Below, piece after piece: positions 8,519 through 16,848 of a stretch of DNA of 64,000 bases. This DNA is from Streptomyces sp. NBC_00523. GTDB lineage: Bacteria > Actinomycetota > Actinomycetes > Streptomycetales > Streptomycetaceae. Location: positions 3,038,001 to 3,102,000 of the forward strand of contig NZ_CP107836.1 of assembly GCF_036346615.1 (NCBI RefSeq), read 5' to 3'. The position numbers and the translations under genes are program-made. Each line of letters starts with the position of its first letter. Position 1 is the first letter of the stretch. Under the pieces are notes generated by a model that was not told where the DNA came from, did no database searches, and was given only the letters and a program-made list of their open reading frames with translations.

Positions 8519-10231
8519 TCACTCCTCGTCGTCCTGCAGCTCCGCGTCCAGCTCCGCGTCCAACGCCTCGTCCAGCGCCTCCAGTTCCTTCGCCGGGTCG
8601 ATCATCCGGGACAGGACGTCCAGGTCGTCCGTGCCGTAGATGCGGCGCACGTCGTGCCAGCCCTCGGCGGCGGTCGCCAGCAGGCCCATGGCCTCGTCGA
8701 GGCGGCCCAGGTGGCGCAGCGCGGTGCCGTAGTAGCCGGCCGTCTCCGCGCGGAACTCGTCGTTGTCGTCGCCCTCCTCCCAGGCCCTGCGGAGGTACGG
8801 TTCGGCCTCCTCGTACGCCTCGCGCTGGACCATCAGCTTGCCCGCGAGCATGGAGTCCAGGCGGGAGCCGAGGGCGGCCGCGCGGGCGTACCAGCGCTCG
8901 GACTCCTGGTAGTCGTGGTGGAAGTCGGAGAGCCAGCCCATGTGGTGACAGGAGTGCTGGTCGCCCCTCTCGGCGGCCACCCGGTGCCACGTGTCGCGGT
9001 CCGTGAAGCGGCGCAGTTTCGCGCACAGCTGCGCCAGGTCGTACGCCGCGTCCGGGTCCCCGGCGCGGGCGGCGGGCTCCAACCAGGGGATCAGGTGGCG
9101 GGCGTTCTTCCCGCCCCAGTCGTTGAGCAGGTCGGCGTACTCGTACCCGGCCCGTACGTCCCCGGCCCCGGCCCGCTCGCGCAGTCCGGGCAGCAGCCGG
9201 TAGTCGGGCTCGTCGGAGGCGCGGGGACCGCCCTCGCGGAGCGCGGCGATCCGGGCGAGCTGCGCCACGGCGTCCTTGTCGTCCTCGCCGAACCCGGCGA
9301 ACCAGCGCTCGGCCTCGTCGTAGCGGCCCAGGCGCAGGCACAGCATGCCGAGGTTCCACTTCGGCGGCTCCTCGCCCGCCTCGACGGCGAGGAGGTGGGC
9401 GCGCTCGGCCTCCGCCATCTCGCCGCGCTGCTCGCACTTGTTGCCGAGCAGCGCGGCGGCCTGGGCGACCCCCGCCTCGTGCGCCCGAAGCAGCAGGTCG
9501 CGGGCCCGGGGCCACTCCTCGTCACCGCCGGTCTCGGTGAGGAACATCGCGTGGTACATGCCCGCCTCGGCGCTGAGCGCGGAGCCGCGGGCGTACAGCT
9601 CGTCGGCGCGGGTGGCGAGTCCCGGGTAGGCCGCGAAGTGCTCGTCGAGGTCAAAGAGTTCCCGCACCGCGGCCACGGCGGCCTCGCCGTCCTCATCGGC
9701 CTCGGCGCTGTCCAGGGCCGCGGCGGCCCGGTCGAAGACCTCCACGAACGAGTCGAAGAGCTGCGACCAGCGGAAGACCGCGATGTCCCCGAGCTCGGTG
9801 TCGCTCATCAGGAACGCGGACGCCTCCGCGGGCCGCCCCTCGGCGGCCATGAGCTTCCCCAGCTCGATCTTGGCTTCGAGGTGCCGCCCGTACTCCCACG
9901 CGTGCCGCAGCCATTCGGCGGCCTCGTCGTTCCGGCGGTCCTCGCGCAGCAGCACCCCGAGCCCGTACGCGGACCCCGCGTCGAACTCCGCGACAGCCCG
10001 GTACAGCGCCTCCCCCGCGTCCCGGTCGCCCCGGATCTTCCGGTACCGGGCGAGCGTGTAGTGCGCCCAGATGTCCCCCGCCTCGACGGCCCGCTCCCAG
10101 TAGGGGATGCCCTCGTCGATGTGGTGCCCGAAGACGAAGAAGTCACTGTGCCGACGGGCGGTCCTGCCGTCCTTGTCCAGGGCGGCGGCGACCATCGCCT
10201 CGCCCCGGGTCCGTATGTGCTCGGTGGTCAT
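8519..10231 (-). CDS. Sel1/TPR-like repeat protein
   Basis: The 570-residue soluble protein is built almost wholly of helical repeats of the Sel1/TPR type, for example AVEAGDIWAHYTLARY, AVEAGEEPPKWNLGMLCLRLGRYDEAERWF and DEAMGLLATAAEG. Such repeats normally mediate protein contacts. There is no signal peptide or membrane segment, and the C-terminus is very acidic (EALDAELDAELQDDEE). The gene converges with the tricorn gene with 9 bases between stops, leaving no room for a terminator. No specific function can be assigned. Confidence 0.75.
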   Translation of the reverse strand: MTTEHIRTRGEAMVAAALDKDGRTARRHSDFFVFGHHIDEGIPYWERAVEAGDIWAHYTLARYRKIRGDRDAGEALYRAVAEFDAGSAYGLGVLLREDRRNDEAAEWLRHAWEYGRHLEAKIELGKLMAAEGRPAEASAFLMSDTELGDIAVFRWSQLFDSFVEVFDRAAAALDSAEADEDGEAAVAAVRELFDLDEHFAAYPGLATRADELYARGSALSAEAGMYHAMFLTETGGDEEWPRARDLLLRAHEAGVAQAAALLGNKCEQRGEMAEAERAHLLAVEAGEEPPKWNLGMLCLRLGRYDEAERWFAGFGEDDKDAVAQLARIAALREGGPRASDEPDYRLLPGLRERAGAGDVRAGYEYADLLNDWGGKNARHLIPWLEPAARAGDPDAAYDLAQLCAKLRRFTDRDTWHRVAAERGDQHSCHHMGWLSDFHHDYQESERWYARAAALGSRLDSMLAGKLMVQREAYEEAEPYLRRAWEEGDDNDEFRAETAGYYGTALRHLGRLDEAMGLLATAAEGWHDVRRIYGTDDLDVLSRMIDPAKELEALDEALDAELDAELQDDEE

Positions 10232-10283
10232 GAGCGCATGCTGTCAGGCGAGTTGGCGTCCGCCCCGACCGGGCCCCGCGCCT

Positions 10284-10715
10284 TCACACCTCATGCGCAC
10301 CGGCCACGACCGCCACCGTCCACGTGGCCGTCCCGCCCTGGACCCGCATACGGAGCGCCTGCGCCTCCGCCTCGCTGTAGACCCGGCCCACGGTGACGAC
10401 CTGGTCGCAGGCGATGCGGCTCGGGTCGGCGTCGGGCCGGTCGGCGTCGACGATCGTGACCCGGCCCTTGCCGGTGCAGCGGGCATACACGGTGTAGACG
10501 CCCTGCTGGGGCGTGAAGCGCGCGAGGTCGAGATCGCCGGCACCGGACGTCTCGGGGACGAGTACGGCCGCCCGCGCGGGGAGTTCGAGCCCGGCCGCGC
10601 GCGAAGGCGCCGGGCTCCCGGCGCGCTTCTGCGGTGCGTGCTCGGCAGCCCCGCTGCACCCGGCGGCAAGGAGAACGGCCGCGGCGGCGGCGAGAACGGG
10701 AAGGTGCCGGTTCAT
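10284..10715 (-). CDS. Putative secreted lipoprotein, unknown function
   Basis: The 143-residue product has a classical lipoprotein signal: charged MNRH, a hydrophobic core, and the lipobox LAAGC with Cys20 as the lipidation site. The mature part starts with a Ser/Ala/Pro linker and then a compact domain of about 90 residues with two further cysteines (ARCTGKG and IACDQV) that may form a disulphide. The domain appears at residues ~75-140. I recognise no family. It follows a LRV-like protein gene on the same strand by 40 bases. Confidence 0.7.
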   Translation of the reverse strand: MNRHLPVLAAAAAVLLAAGCSGAAEHAPQKRAGSPAPSRAAGLELPARAAVLVPETSGAGDLDLARFTPQQGVYTVYARCTGKGRVTIVDADRPDADPSRIACDQVVTVGRVYSEAEAQALRMRVQGGTATWTVAVVAGAHEV

Positions 10716-10755
10716 GCGGTACTCCTTGGGTCGGCCGAGCGGTGTACGGCGCTGC

Positions 10756-11181
10756 TCAAGGAGATGCACGAAAGGCCAGGCGCCGTTCCAGTCCGCTGCG
10801 AAGGCGTGCCGACGCCCCCGGCAGCGAGGCGAGTTCGCGTACCTCCGCCGCCGCGAGCTCCGCACGGTCCGCCAGCGCGAGCACCGCCGCGTAGGGCCGT
10901 CCGCCCTCGCCGAGCCGGGCCGCGACGACGTCGAGGACGGCCCGCAGGACGGCCCGGTCGGCGTGGGGGTGCGCCGCCAGCAGGAGCAGCAGCCGGTTGT
11001 CGTTCCAGGGGCTGTCCCGGGTCCCGGCCAGCTCCAGCAAGGTGCCGGGCTCCGTGGCCGGGTTGGCGGCGAGCGCCTGCCGGACGAAGACGTACGGGGA
11101 GCGCGCCAGGCGGTGCAGGGCGGCGCCGTCGGTCCCGGCGCGCGCCCGCTCCAGCCAGTCCGCAGGCGTATGCATGCCCAT
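10756..11181 (-). CDS. Leucine-rich-repeat-variant (LRV)-like protein
   Basis: This 141-residue soluble protein contains short helical repeats of the LRV type, seen as SPYVFVRQALAANPATEPGTLLELAG followed by NRLLLLLAAHPHADRAVLRAVLD. LRV/HEAT-like repeats serve protein binding. The ATG at 11181 follows GGGAGGGGCG; a second in-frame ATG lies two codons later. It is divergent from a MerR regulator and could be one of its targets, but the 74-base gap gives no proof. Function unknown. Confidence 0.65.
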   Translation of the reverse strand: MGMHTPADWLERARAGTDGAALHRLARSPYVFVRQALAANPATEPGTLLELAGTRDSPWNDNRLLLLLAAHPHADRAVLRAVLDVVAARLGEGGRPYAAVLALADRAELAAAEVRELASLPGASARLRSGLERRLAFRASP

Positions 11182-11222
11182 CGCCCCTCCCTTGTGTGGG
11201 CAAGCGTACGAGCCCGGCTTGC

Positions 11223-11241
11223 GTCTCCCCCGGCGGGAGAC
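11223..11241. promoter_or_regulatory. MerR-type operator candidate
   Basis: GTCTCCC and GGGAGAC form perfect 7-bp arms around a CCGGC centre, 14-32 bases upstream of the MerR start codon. MerR proteins bind dyads inside long promoter spacers. TTGCGT at 11219-11224 overlaps the left arm as a possible -35. Confidence 0.45.
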
Positions 11242-11255
11242 CCCAAGCTGGCCCC

Positions 11256-12143
11256 ATGGACGGCAACGCGCTCCTCTCGATCGGGGAGCTGGCCCGGCGG
11301 GCCGGGCTCAGTGTGAAGACGATCCGGTACTACTCCGATCGCGGGATCGTGGCGCCGGCCGCCCGTACCCCGGCCGGTTACCGCCGCTACGGCGCCGACG
11401 CCGTGGCGCGTCTCGGCCTCGTACGGACCCTGCGGGAGCTCGGGCTCGGCCTGGACACGATCCGCAAGGTGGCCGACCAGGAGCTGTCGTTGCCCGATGT
11501 CGCGGCGGCGCACGCGGAGGCGCTGGAGGCGCAGATCCGCGTGCTGCGCCTGCGGCAGGCGCTGCTGGCCGCCGTGGCCGAGCGCCGGCTCACCCCTGAG
11601 GAGACCGATCTCATGCATCAGCTCGCCCGCCTCACCGACGACGAACGCCGCCGCCTCGTCGCCGACTTCCTCCACGCGGTCTTCGACGGCCTCGCGCTCG
11701 ACGGGGTCGCCCGGACGCTGACACCGGAGCTGCCCGGCGATCCCGACGCCGAGCAGACCCGCGCCTGGGCGGAGTGGGCCGCGCTCGCCCAGGACCCCGG
11801 ATTCCGCGCCGGGCTGCGGCGGACCCTCCGGGAGGTCGCCGCCGAGCAGCCCCGAGGCGGCGTCCCCCGGCGCGGCTTCGCCGCCGCCGTCCGCGAGCTC
11901 GTCGCCCCCGCCCTGGCCGCCGGGCTCGACCCCGCCTCGCCCGACGCGGACCCCGTCGTCGCGGCGATCACGGCCGAGCACGCCCAGCCCGACGCGCTCC
12001 TCCCCCGGCTCCGGCGCCTCAACGATCCGCGCCGCGACCGTTACGTACAGCTGCTCGCCGTGATCAACGGGTGGCCCGCGCCCGAGAGTCCGGCGCCCGC
12101 GCTCGACTGGGCCGCCGAGGCCGTACGCGTACGGACGCCATGA
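11256..12143 (+). CDS. MerR-family transcriptional regulator
   Basis: This 295-residue regulator has an N-terminal MerR winged helix (residues ~7-75: LLSIGELARRAGLSVKTIRYYSDRGIVAPAARTPAGYRRY) and a dimerisation helix (~80-115). The C-terminal ~180 residues form a large helical effector domain of unknown ligand. No Shine-Dalgarno precedes the ATG at 11256, and the operator-like dyad ends 15 bases upstream, so translation from a leaderless mRNA is plausible. The gene is 80 bases from the AhpD-like gene downstream, which appears to have its own ECF promoter. Confidence 0.88.
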   Translation: MDGNALLSIGELARRAGLSVKTIRYYSDRGIVAPAARTPAGYRRYGADAVARLGLVRTLRELGLGLDTIRKVADQELSLPDVAAAHAEALEAQIRVLRLRQALLAAVAERRLTPEETDLMHQLARLTDDERRRLVADFLHAVFDGLALDGVARTLTPELPGDPDAEQTRAWAEWAALAQDPGFRAGLRRTLREVAAEQPRGGVPRRGFAAAVRELVAPALAAGLDPASPDADPVVAAITAEHAQPDALLPRLRRLNDPRRDRYVQLLAVINGWPAPESPAPALDWAAEAVRVRTP

Positions 12144-12156
12144 CACCGCACACCCA

Positions 12157-12183
12157 TGTCACAACCACGCCCGCCGTCTCGTC
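12157..12183 (+). promoter_or_regulatory. ECF41-type promoter candidate
   Basis: TGTCACA at 12157-12163, a 16-base spacer and CGTC at 12180-12183 match the promoter consensus described for ECF41 sigma factors. It lies 41 bases upstream of the AhpD-like gene, which precedes the ECF41 sigma gene, giving an autoregulated two-gene unit. Confidence 0.6.
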
Positions 12184-12223
12184 CCGGGTATGTACGCACC
12201 CGCTGGGACCCGAGGAGCACACC

Positions 12224-12697
12224 GTGAACGCACGTCTCAACTACTTCGCCAACCCGGCCGCCGGCAAGGCGCTGAAGCACTTCATGGCGTTCGGCCGGGA
12301 GATGAAGGGACTGCCGCTGCCCGCCGCGACGCAGGAGCTCGTCGCCCTGCGCGTCAGCCAGATCAACGGCTGCGCGGCCTGCATCGACATGCACACGAAG
12401 GAGGCCGCCGAGGCCGGGGAGAGCGCGGTGCGGCTGCATCTCGTCGCGGCCTGGCGGGAGGCCACCGTGTTCACCGACGCGGAGCGCGCGGCCCTCGCGC
12501 TGGCCGAGCAGGGCACGCGTACCGCCGGCGCGGGTACGGGGGTGGACGACGCCACCTGGGCGACGGCCGCCGCGCTCTACGACGAGGAGCAGCTGACCGC
12601 GCTCGTCATGCTGGTGTCGTTCATGAACGCGGTGAACCGGCTGAACATCATCACGCAGCAGCCTGCGGGCGACTACAAGCCCGGACAGTTCCACTGA
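12224..12697 (+). CDS. Carboxymuconolactone decarboxylase / AhpD-like protein (ECF41 partner)
   Basis: The 157-residue protein belongs to the CMD/AhpD fold. The peroxidase-type CxxC-x3-H motif is present as NGCAACIDMH (about residues 45-55), preceded by ELVALRVSQI, so it could have alkylhydroperoxidase-like redox activity. The GTG start has GAGGAG upstream. ECF41 sigma factors are typically encoded next to a gene for a CMD protein, an oxidoreductase or an epimerase, and the sigma gene follows here after 28 bases. Substrate unknown; a redox role is inferred from the motif. Confidence 0.85.
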   Translation: MNARLNYFANPAAGKALKHFMAFGREMKGLPLPAATQELVALRVSQINGCAACIDMHTKEAAEAGESAVRLHLVAAWREATVFTDAERAALALAEQGTRTAGAGTGVDDATWATAAALYDEEQLTALVMLVSFMNAVNRLNIITQQPAGDYKPGQFH

Positions 12698-12725
12698 GCG
12701 GAAGCGGCGAGGGAGAGGAACCGGC

Positions 12726-13649
12726 ATGGGCAAGGCCGAGGAATTCGAGGAGCTGCGGGCGCTGCTGTTCTCGATCGCGTACCGCATCCTGGGCAGCGTC
12801 GCGGAAGCGGAGGACGCCGTCCAGGAGACCTGGCTCCGCTACGACGCCTCGGCCACCCGGCCGGATTCGGTGAAGGCGTTCCTCTCCACCACGGTCACCC
12901 GGATCGCGATCGACGTGCTGCGGTCGGCCCGGGTGCGGCGGGAGGAGTACGTCGGCCCGTGGCTGCCGGAGCCGCTGCTGGACGACCCGTACGCGGACCC
13001 GGCGCGCGCCGCCGAGCTGGCGGACTCGGTGTCGATGGCGTCGCTGCTCCTCCTGGAACGGCTGAGTCCGCTGGAGCGGTCGGTGTTCGTGCTGCGGGAG
13101 GTCTTCGCCTTCGGCTTCGGGGACATCGCGGCGGCGGTGGGCCGCTCCGAGGCGGCCTGCCGTCAGCTGCTCGTACGGGCCCGGCGCCACATGCACGAGG
13201 GGCGGCCCCGGTTCGAGGCGGACCGCGCGGAGCAGCGGGAGCTGGCGGGCCGGTTCTTCGACGCGCTGTCCCGGGGCGATGTGGACGGGCTGCGGAGCCT
13301 GCTCTCCGCCGACGTCCAGCTCGTCGGCGACGGCGGCGGCAAGGCCCCGCAGCTGGCCCGGACGGTCGTCGGCGCGGACAACGCGGCCCGGCTGCTGGCC
13401 ACGGTCTACCCGCTCATGGCCGAGGCGGGCATCACCTGCGAACCGCGCGAGGTCAACGGCCGCCCGGGGGCGCTGTTCCGGGTGCGCGACGGGGGCGTGC
13501 TCCACATCCTGTCCCTGGACGTGCGGGACGGGCAGATCCAGACGGTCCGCTCCGTCATCAACCCGGACAAGCTCGGCCACCTGGGCCCGGTGGCGGACGC
13601 GTGGGCGGCGGACCGCGAGGTTCGGGCGCTGCGCAAGCGGGAGGGCTGA
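12726..13649 (+). CDS. ECF41-group RNA polymerase sigma factor with SnoaL-like C-terminal domain
   Basis: The 307-residue protein has sigma region 2 (residues ~5-70) and region 4 (~105-160, LSPLERSVFVLREVFAFGFGDIA), followed by a ~110-residue SnoaL-like extension. ECF41 hallmarks are visible: the WLPEPL linker motif at residues 79-84 and DGGGK in the extension. In this group the C-terminal domain regulates the sigma factor itself, in place of a separate anti-sigma factor. The upstream CMD/AhpD gene and the TGTCACA/CGTC promoter in front of it fit the known genetic context. The inducing signal is unknown. Confidence 0.9.
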   Translation: MGKAEEFEELRALLFSIAYRILGSVAEAEDAVQETWLRYDASATRPDSVKAFLSTTVTRIAIDVLRSARVRREEYVGPWLPEPLLDDPYADPARAAELADSVSMASLLLLERLSPLERSVFVLREVFAFGFGDIAAAVGRSEAACRQLLVRARRHMHEGRPRFEADRAEQRELAGRFFDALSRGDVDGLRSLLSADVQLVGDGGGKAPQLARTVVGADNAARLLATVYPLMAEAGITCEPREVNGRPGALFRVRDGGVLHILSLDVRDGQIQTVRSVINPDKLGHLGPVADAWAADREVRALRKREG

Positions 13650-13652
13650 GCG

Positions 13653-14255
13653 TTACGCGCCTTCGGCGGCCGCCTTCGCCGCGCGTTCGACCTTCGCGCG
13701 GTGGGCCTCCCAGAACGCGTCGTCCTGGGGCTTTTCGACGATCGCGGCCACCCGGCCCGTCGCGTGGTCGAGCTGTTCGCGGAGGATGTCGGCGTGGCCC
13801 GCGTGGCGGGCGGTCTCGCCGTGCATGTGGATCATGATGTCGGACAGCCGCACCTCGGGCCGCCCCCACCACTCGACCCGCCCGGGCGCGTCGAGCGGGA
13901 GCGCGGCAATGGTCGCGTCGGTGTGCGCCCACGCCCGTCGGTAGCGCCCGGTGATCTCCTCCCGGGACTCCTCCTCGGATGCCCACATCTCCGGGCCGCC
14001 CGGTTCGTTGTCCTGCCAGCGGGGAAGGGGCTCGGGGAACGGCCGCCCGAAGACCTCGCCGAAGTACCGGGCCTCCCAGAACGACAGGTGCTTGACGAGC
14101 CCCAGCAGATTGGTCCCGGTCCAGGTCAGCGGCCGCCGGATGTCGTACTCGCCGAGCCCGTCGAGCTTCCACAGGACGGCCTCACGGGCGTTCCGCAGGT
14201 TGTCGTGGAGACGTTGTTTCACCGCGTCATCGATCATGCGCACCGACTCTGCCAT
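13653..14255 (-). CDS. DinB-family protein (DUF664)
   Basis: This 200-residue soluble protein has the four-helix DinB/YfiT fold, with metal-ligand-type histidines in NLLGLVKHLSFWEARYF and in IHMHGETARHAGHADILREQLD near the C-terminus. Related proteins are metal-dependent thiol transferases, some using mycothiol, and many are uncharacterised. The ATG at 14255 has only a weak ribosome site; an in-frame ATG six codons later is possible. It converges with the ECF41 gene (3 bases between stops). Confidence 0.8.
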   Translation of the reverse strand: MAESVRMIDDAVKQRLHDNLRNAREAVLWKLDGLGEYDIRRPLTWTGTNLLGLVKHLSFWEARYFGEVFGRPFPEPLPRWQDNEPGGPEMWASEEESREEITGRYRRAWAHTDATIAALPLDAPGRVEWWGRPEVRLSDIMIHMHGETARHAGHADILREQLDHATGRVAAIVEKPQDDAFWEAHRAKVERAAKAAAEGA

Positions 14256-14350
14256 CAGAGGGACCCTGCCGGAACGCCGGACCGATGACTTTCCCGGGCG
14301 CGCGCAGTCTGAACCCGTGTAAAGCCCGCCTCCCGTACCCCGAGGACATC

Positions 14351-14923
14351 ATGCGCACACTCATCAGCACCGCCTTCGTCTCCCTCGACGGTGTGGTCGA
14401 GGCCCCGGGCGGCGAGCCCGGTTACCGGAACTCCGGCTGGACCTTCAAGGGCATCGACTTCCTGCCCGAGGCGTACGCGATCAAGGGCCGGGAGCAGGAG
14501 GAGGCCGGGGCGCTCATGATGGGGCGGCTCAGCTACGAGGCGTTCAGCCCCGTGTGGCCGGGCATGGAGGAGTTCGCCGGGTACAAGGCGATGCCCAAGT
14601 ACGTCGTCTCCACGACGCTCACCGAGGACGGCCTCGTGGACACCTGGGGCGAGACCCACATCCTCCGCTCCCTGGACGACGTCGCCGCGCTCAAGGCGAC
14701 CGACGGCGGGCCGGTCATCGTCCACGGGAGCGCCACCCTCAACCACGCGCTCTCCGACGCCGGTCTGATCGACCGCTACCACCTCCTCGTCTTCCCGCTG
14801 CTCCTCGGCGCCGGGAAGCGCCTGTTCAGCGCGGCCGACAAGGACACCCAGCACCTGAAGCTCGTGGAGCACGAGGCGTTCCCCAACGGCATCCAGAAAA
14901 ACGTCTTCGACGTCGTCCGCTGA
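14351..14923 (+). CDS. Dihydrofolate-reductase/RibD-C-like reductase (first of two)
   Basis: The 190-residue protein has the RibD C-terminal/DHFR fold used by NADPH-dependent reductases: STAFVSLDGVVEAPGG at the N-terminus, MMGRLSYEAFSPVWPG, and a nucleotide-binding GGPVIVHGSATLNHAL. The second landmark is the C-terminal FPLLLGAGKRLF segment. GAGGA lies 6 bases before the ATG. It is followed after 34 bases by a paralogue in the same direction, so the pair may come from an old duplication. Members of this group usually have unknown substrates; riboflavin synthesis is not implied. Confidence 0.8.
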   Translation: MRTLISTAFVSLDGVVEAPGGEPGYRNSGWTFKGIDFLPEAYAIKGREQEEAGALMMGRLSYEAFSPVWPGMEEFAGYKAMPKYVVSTTLTEDGLVDTWGETHILRSLDDVAALKATDGGPVIVHGSATLNHALSDAGLIDRYHLLVFPLLLGAGKRLFSAADKDTQHLKLVEHEAFPNGIQKNVFDVVR

Positions 14924-14957
14924 GGCCGCCCGCACCCCGCAACGAGAGGAACCCACC

Positions 14958-15563
14958 ATGCGCAAGGTCATCGTCACCACGTTCCTGACCCTCGACGGCG
15001 TCATGCAGGCCCCCGGCGGCCCCGAGGAGGACCCCGAGAGCGGCTTCACGCACGGCGGCTGGCAGAAGCCCACGTACGACGAGGGCGTCGGTGAGGCGAT
15101 CGCCGACTGGTACGCGGACACGGACGCGATGCTGCTCGGCCGCAAGACGTACGACATCTTCGCCGGGTACTGGCCGACCGCCGACCCGGACAACCCGTTC
15201 ACGGAACGTATGAACTCCATGCACAAGTACGTGGCATCCCGCACCCTGACGTCCGTGGACTGGCAGAACTCCACCCTCCTGACCGGCGACACCGCCGACG
15301 CCGTACGCCGCCTGAAGGAGACCGAGGGCCGCAACATCAACGTCGTCGGCAGCGGCGACCTCGCCCAGACCCTGATGCGCGAGGACCTGGTGGACGAGTA
15401 CCGCCTCACCATCCACCCGGTCATCCTCGGCACCGGCAAACGCCTCTTCGCCGACGGCGCGATCCCCACCGCCCTGGAGCCGGTCACGGTCACGGGCACG
15501 AAGGGCGGCACGGTCCTGGCCGTCTACCGGCCCGCGGGACGGCCTGCGTACGACAGCTTCTAG
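14958..15563 (+). CDS. Dihydrofolate-reductase/RibD-C-like reductase (second of two)
   Basis: The 201-residue protein is a paralogue of its upstream neighbour. It shares the TFLTLDGVMQAPGGPEED opening, LLGRKTYDIFAGYWP, NINVVGSGDLAQTLM for cofactor binding, and IHPVILGTGKRLF near the end. A GAGAGGAA site sits 8 bases before the ATG. The two genes probably share a transcript. NADPH-dependent reduction is inferred from the fold; the substrate is unknown. Confidence 0.82.
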   Translation: MRKVIVTTFLTLDGVMQAPGGPEEDPESGFTHGGWQKPTYDEGVGEAIADWYADTDAMLLGRKTYDIFAGYWPTADPDNPFTERMNSMHKYVASRTLTSVDWQNSTLLTGDTADAVRRLKETEGRNINVVGSGDLAQTLMREDLVDEYRLTIHPVILGTGKRLFADGAIPTALEPVTVTGTKGGTVLAVYRPAGRPAYDSF

Positions 15564-15714
15564 GCACCGCGGGGCCCCGCTCGTCTCCGCTCCCCCGCGG
15601 ATTTGTCCGCGATCCGTAACAGAGGCAGCCTCCGGGCCCCCTTCACCTGTCCTGGTGGGGGGGACGGCCGGCACGGGGTCGTCGGCAGTGGTGGTTCGAA
15701 GGGGCGGGGCGGAC

Positions 15715-16485
15715 ATGGCTAAGCACAGGGAGCGGACGTGGCACAGCCGCCTCATCGCGGCGGCTCTCGGGGTCACGGCACTGGCCGCGGCCACCTCGAT
15801 GTGGACCGCGCAGGCCGGCACCACCGAGGGACAGCGGCCGGTGGCCGTCACGTCGCACCATGACCGGCCCGTGGCCGCGAAGGTCGCGGAGGACATCGCC
15901 CACGCGTCGGACAAGGGCCCCCAGGGCGTCAACATCACCATCGACGACGGCCCGGACCCCACGTGGACGCCCCAGGTGCTGCGGCTCCTGAAGGAGAACG
16001 GGGTCAAGGCCACGTTCTGCATGGTGGGCACCCAGGCCCAGGCGTACCCCGACCTGGTCAAGGCCGTCGTGGCGGGCGGTCACCGCCTGTGCAATCACAC
16101 CGTCTCGCACGACGTCACCATGGACAAGAAGTCCGAGGCGTACCAGGCCAAGGAGATCCTGGACGCCGAGCGGATGATCACCAAGGCGTCGGGCGGCGTC
16201 CACCCGCAGTACTACCGCGCCCCGGGCGGCGCGTTCACCCCGTACAGCCGGAAGCTCGCCGCCTCGCACGGGATGCGGCCGCTGGGCTGGAACGTCGACA
16301 CCAAGGACTTCGAACACCCCGGCGCGGACGCCATCGTGGCGACCGTGAAGCGCGAGATCGCCAACGGCCCGACCGTCCTCTTCCACGACGCTGGCGGCGA
16401 CCGCTCCCAGACCCTGGCCGCACTGGGCCAGGTCCTGCCGTGGCTGCGCGAGCAGGGGTACGCGTACGGCTTCCCGGTGCGGTGA
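15715..16485 (+). CDS. Secreted polysaccharide deacetylase (NodB domain)
   Basis: The 256-residue protein has an N-terminal signal or anchor (residues ~1-35, MAKHRERTWHSRLIAAALG, then AAATSMWTAQAG). A NodB deacetylase domain follows at about residues 75-250. Catalytic landmarks are present: NITIDDGPDPTWT (base and metal-binding Asp pair), HTVSHDVT (metal-binding His-x3-His), YYRAPGGAF, and LFHDAGGDR for the late catalytic His. These enzymes remove acetyl groups from N-acetylglucosamine in chitin or peptidoglycan. The ATG follows a purine-rich site. It appears monocistronic. Confidence 0.88.
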   Translation: MAKHRERTWHSRLIAAALGVTALAAATSMWTAQAGTTEGQRPVAVTSHHDRPVAAKVAEDIAHASDKGPQGVNITIDDGPDPTWTPQVLRLLKENGVKATFCMVGTQAQAYPDLVKAVVAGGHRLCNHTVSHDVTMDKKSEAYQAKEILDAERMITKASGGVHPQYYRAPGGAFTPYSRKLAASHGMRPLGWNVDTKDFEHPGADAIVATVKREIANGPTVLFHDAGGDRSQTLAALGQVLPWLREQGYAYGFPVR

Positions 16486-16519
16486 GTCCAAGGGCGACGC
16501 CTTTACCGCTCGGCGGAGC

Positions 16520-16819
16520 TCAGGGGGCCTGAACGGTGTACTTCTCGTGCGGGACGGCACGCTTCCAGACCGTCTCGAAGGCGGCTTGGCACAGCGCGAC
16601 GGCGGCCGGGTCCGTGGTGCGCTCCTTGCCGTCCGATGCCCAGTCACCGGCGCCGGTGAAGTGGTGGAACTGCACGAGTCGGCCGTCCAGGAGCCAGAAG
16701 TCGTTACCGGGCAGCGCGATGTCGCTCGCGCTGCGGCGGGGCAGCCAGCGCACGTCCTCCCCGGCCAGGAGGTTGAGCGGGGTGATGGCGTGCTCGTAGC
16801 GGATGTAGTCGGTGACCGG
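16520..16819 (-). pseudogene. C-terminal remnant of a DUF6879-family protein
   Basis: The minus strand reads PVTDYIRYEHAITPLNLLAG, then EDVRWLPRRSASDI and ALPGNDFWLLDGRLVQFHHF, the typical C-terminal half of DUF6879 proteins, which are about 170 residues long and often sit beside XRE/DUF397 regulators in Streptomyces. An in-frame TAG lies directly before the first of these residues and the N-terminal half is missing from the next 30 bases, where the HTH gene ends. A GTG at 16753 could still start a 77-residue fragment. I read it as a decayed gene; a functional short form is possible. Confidence 0.6.
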
Positions 16820-16848
16820 CTAGCTCCGGCAGGGGCCGGAGCTGTCCC

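Noticed and set aside
14285..14350. An N-terminal extension of the first DHFR-like protein from ATG 14285
   Set aside because: The extra residues are not family-like, and the ATG at 14351 has GAGGA and the standard beta-strand start.
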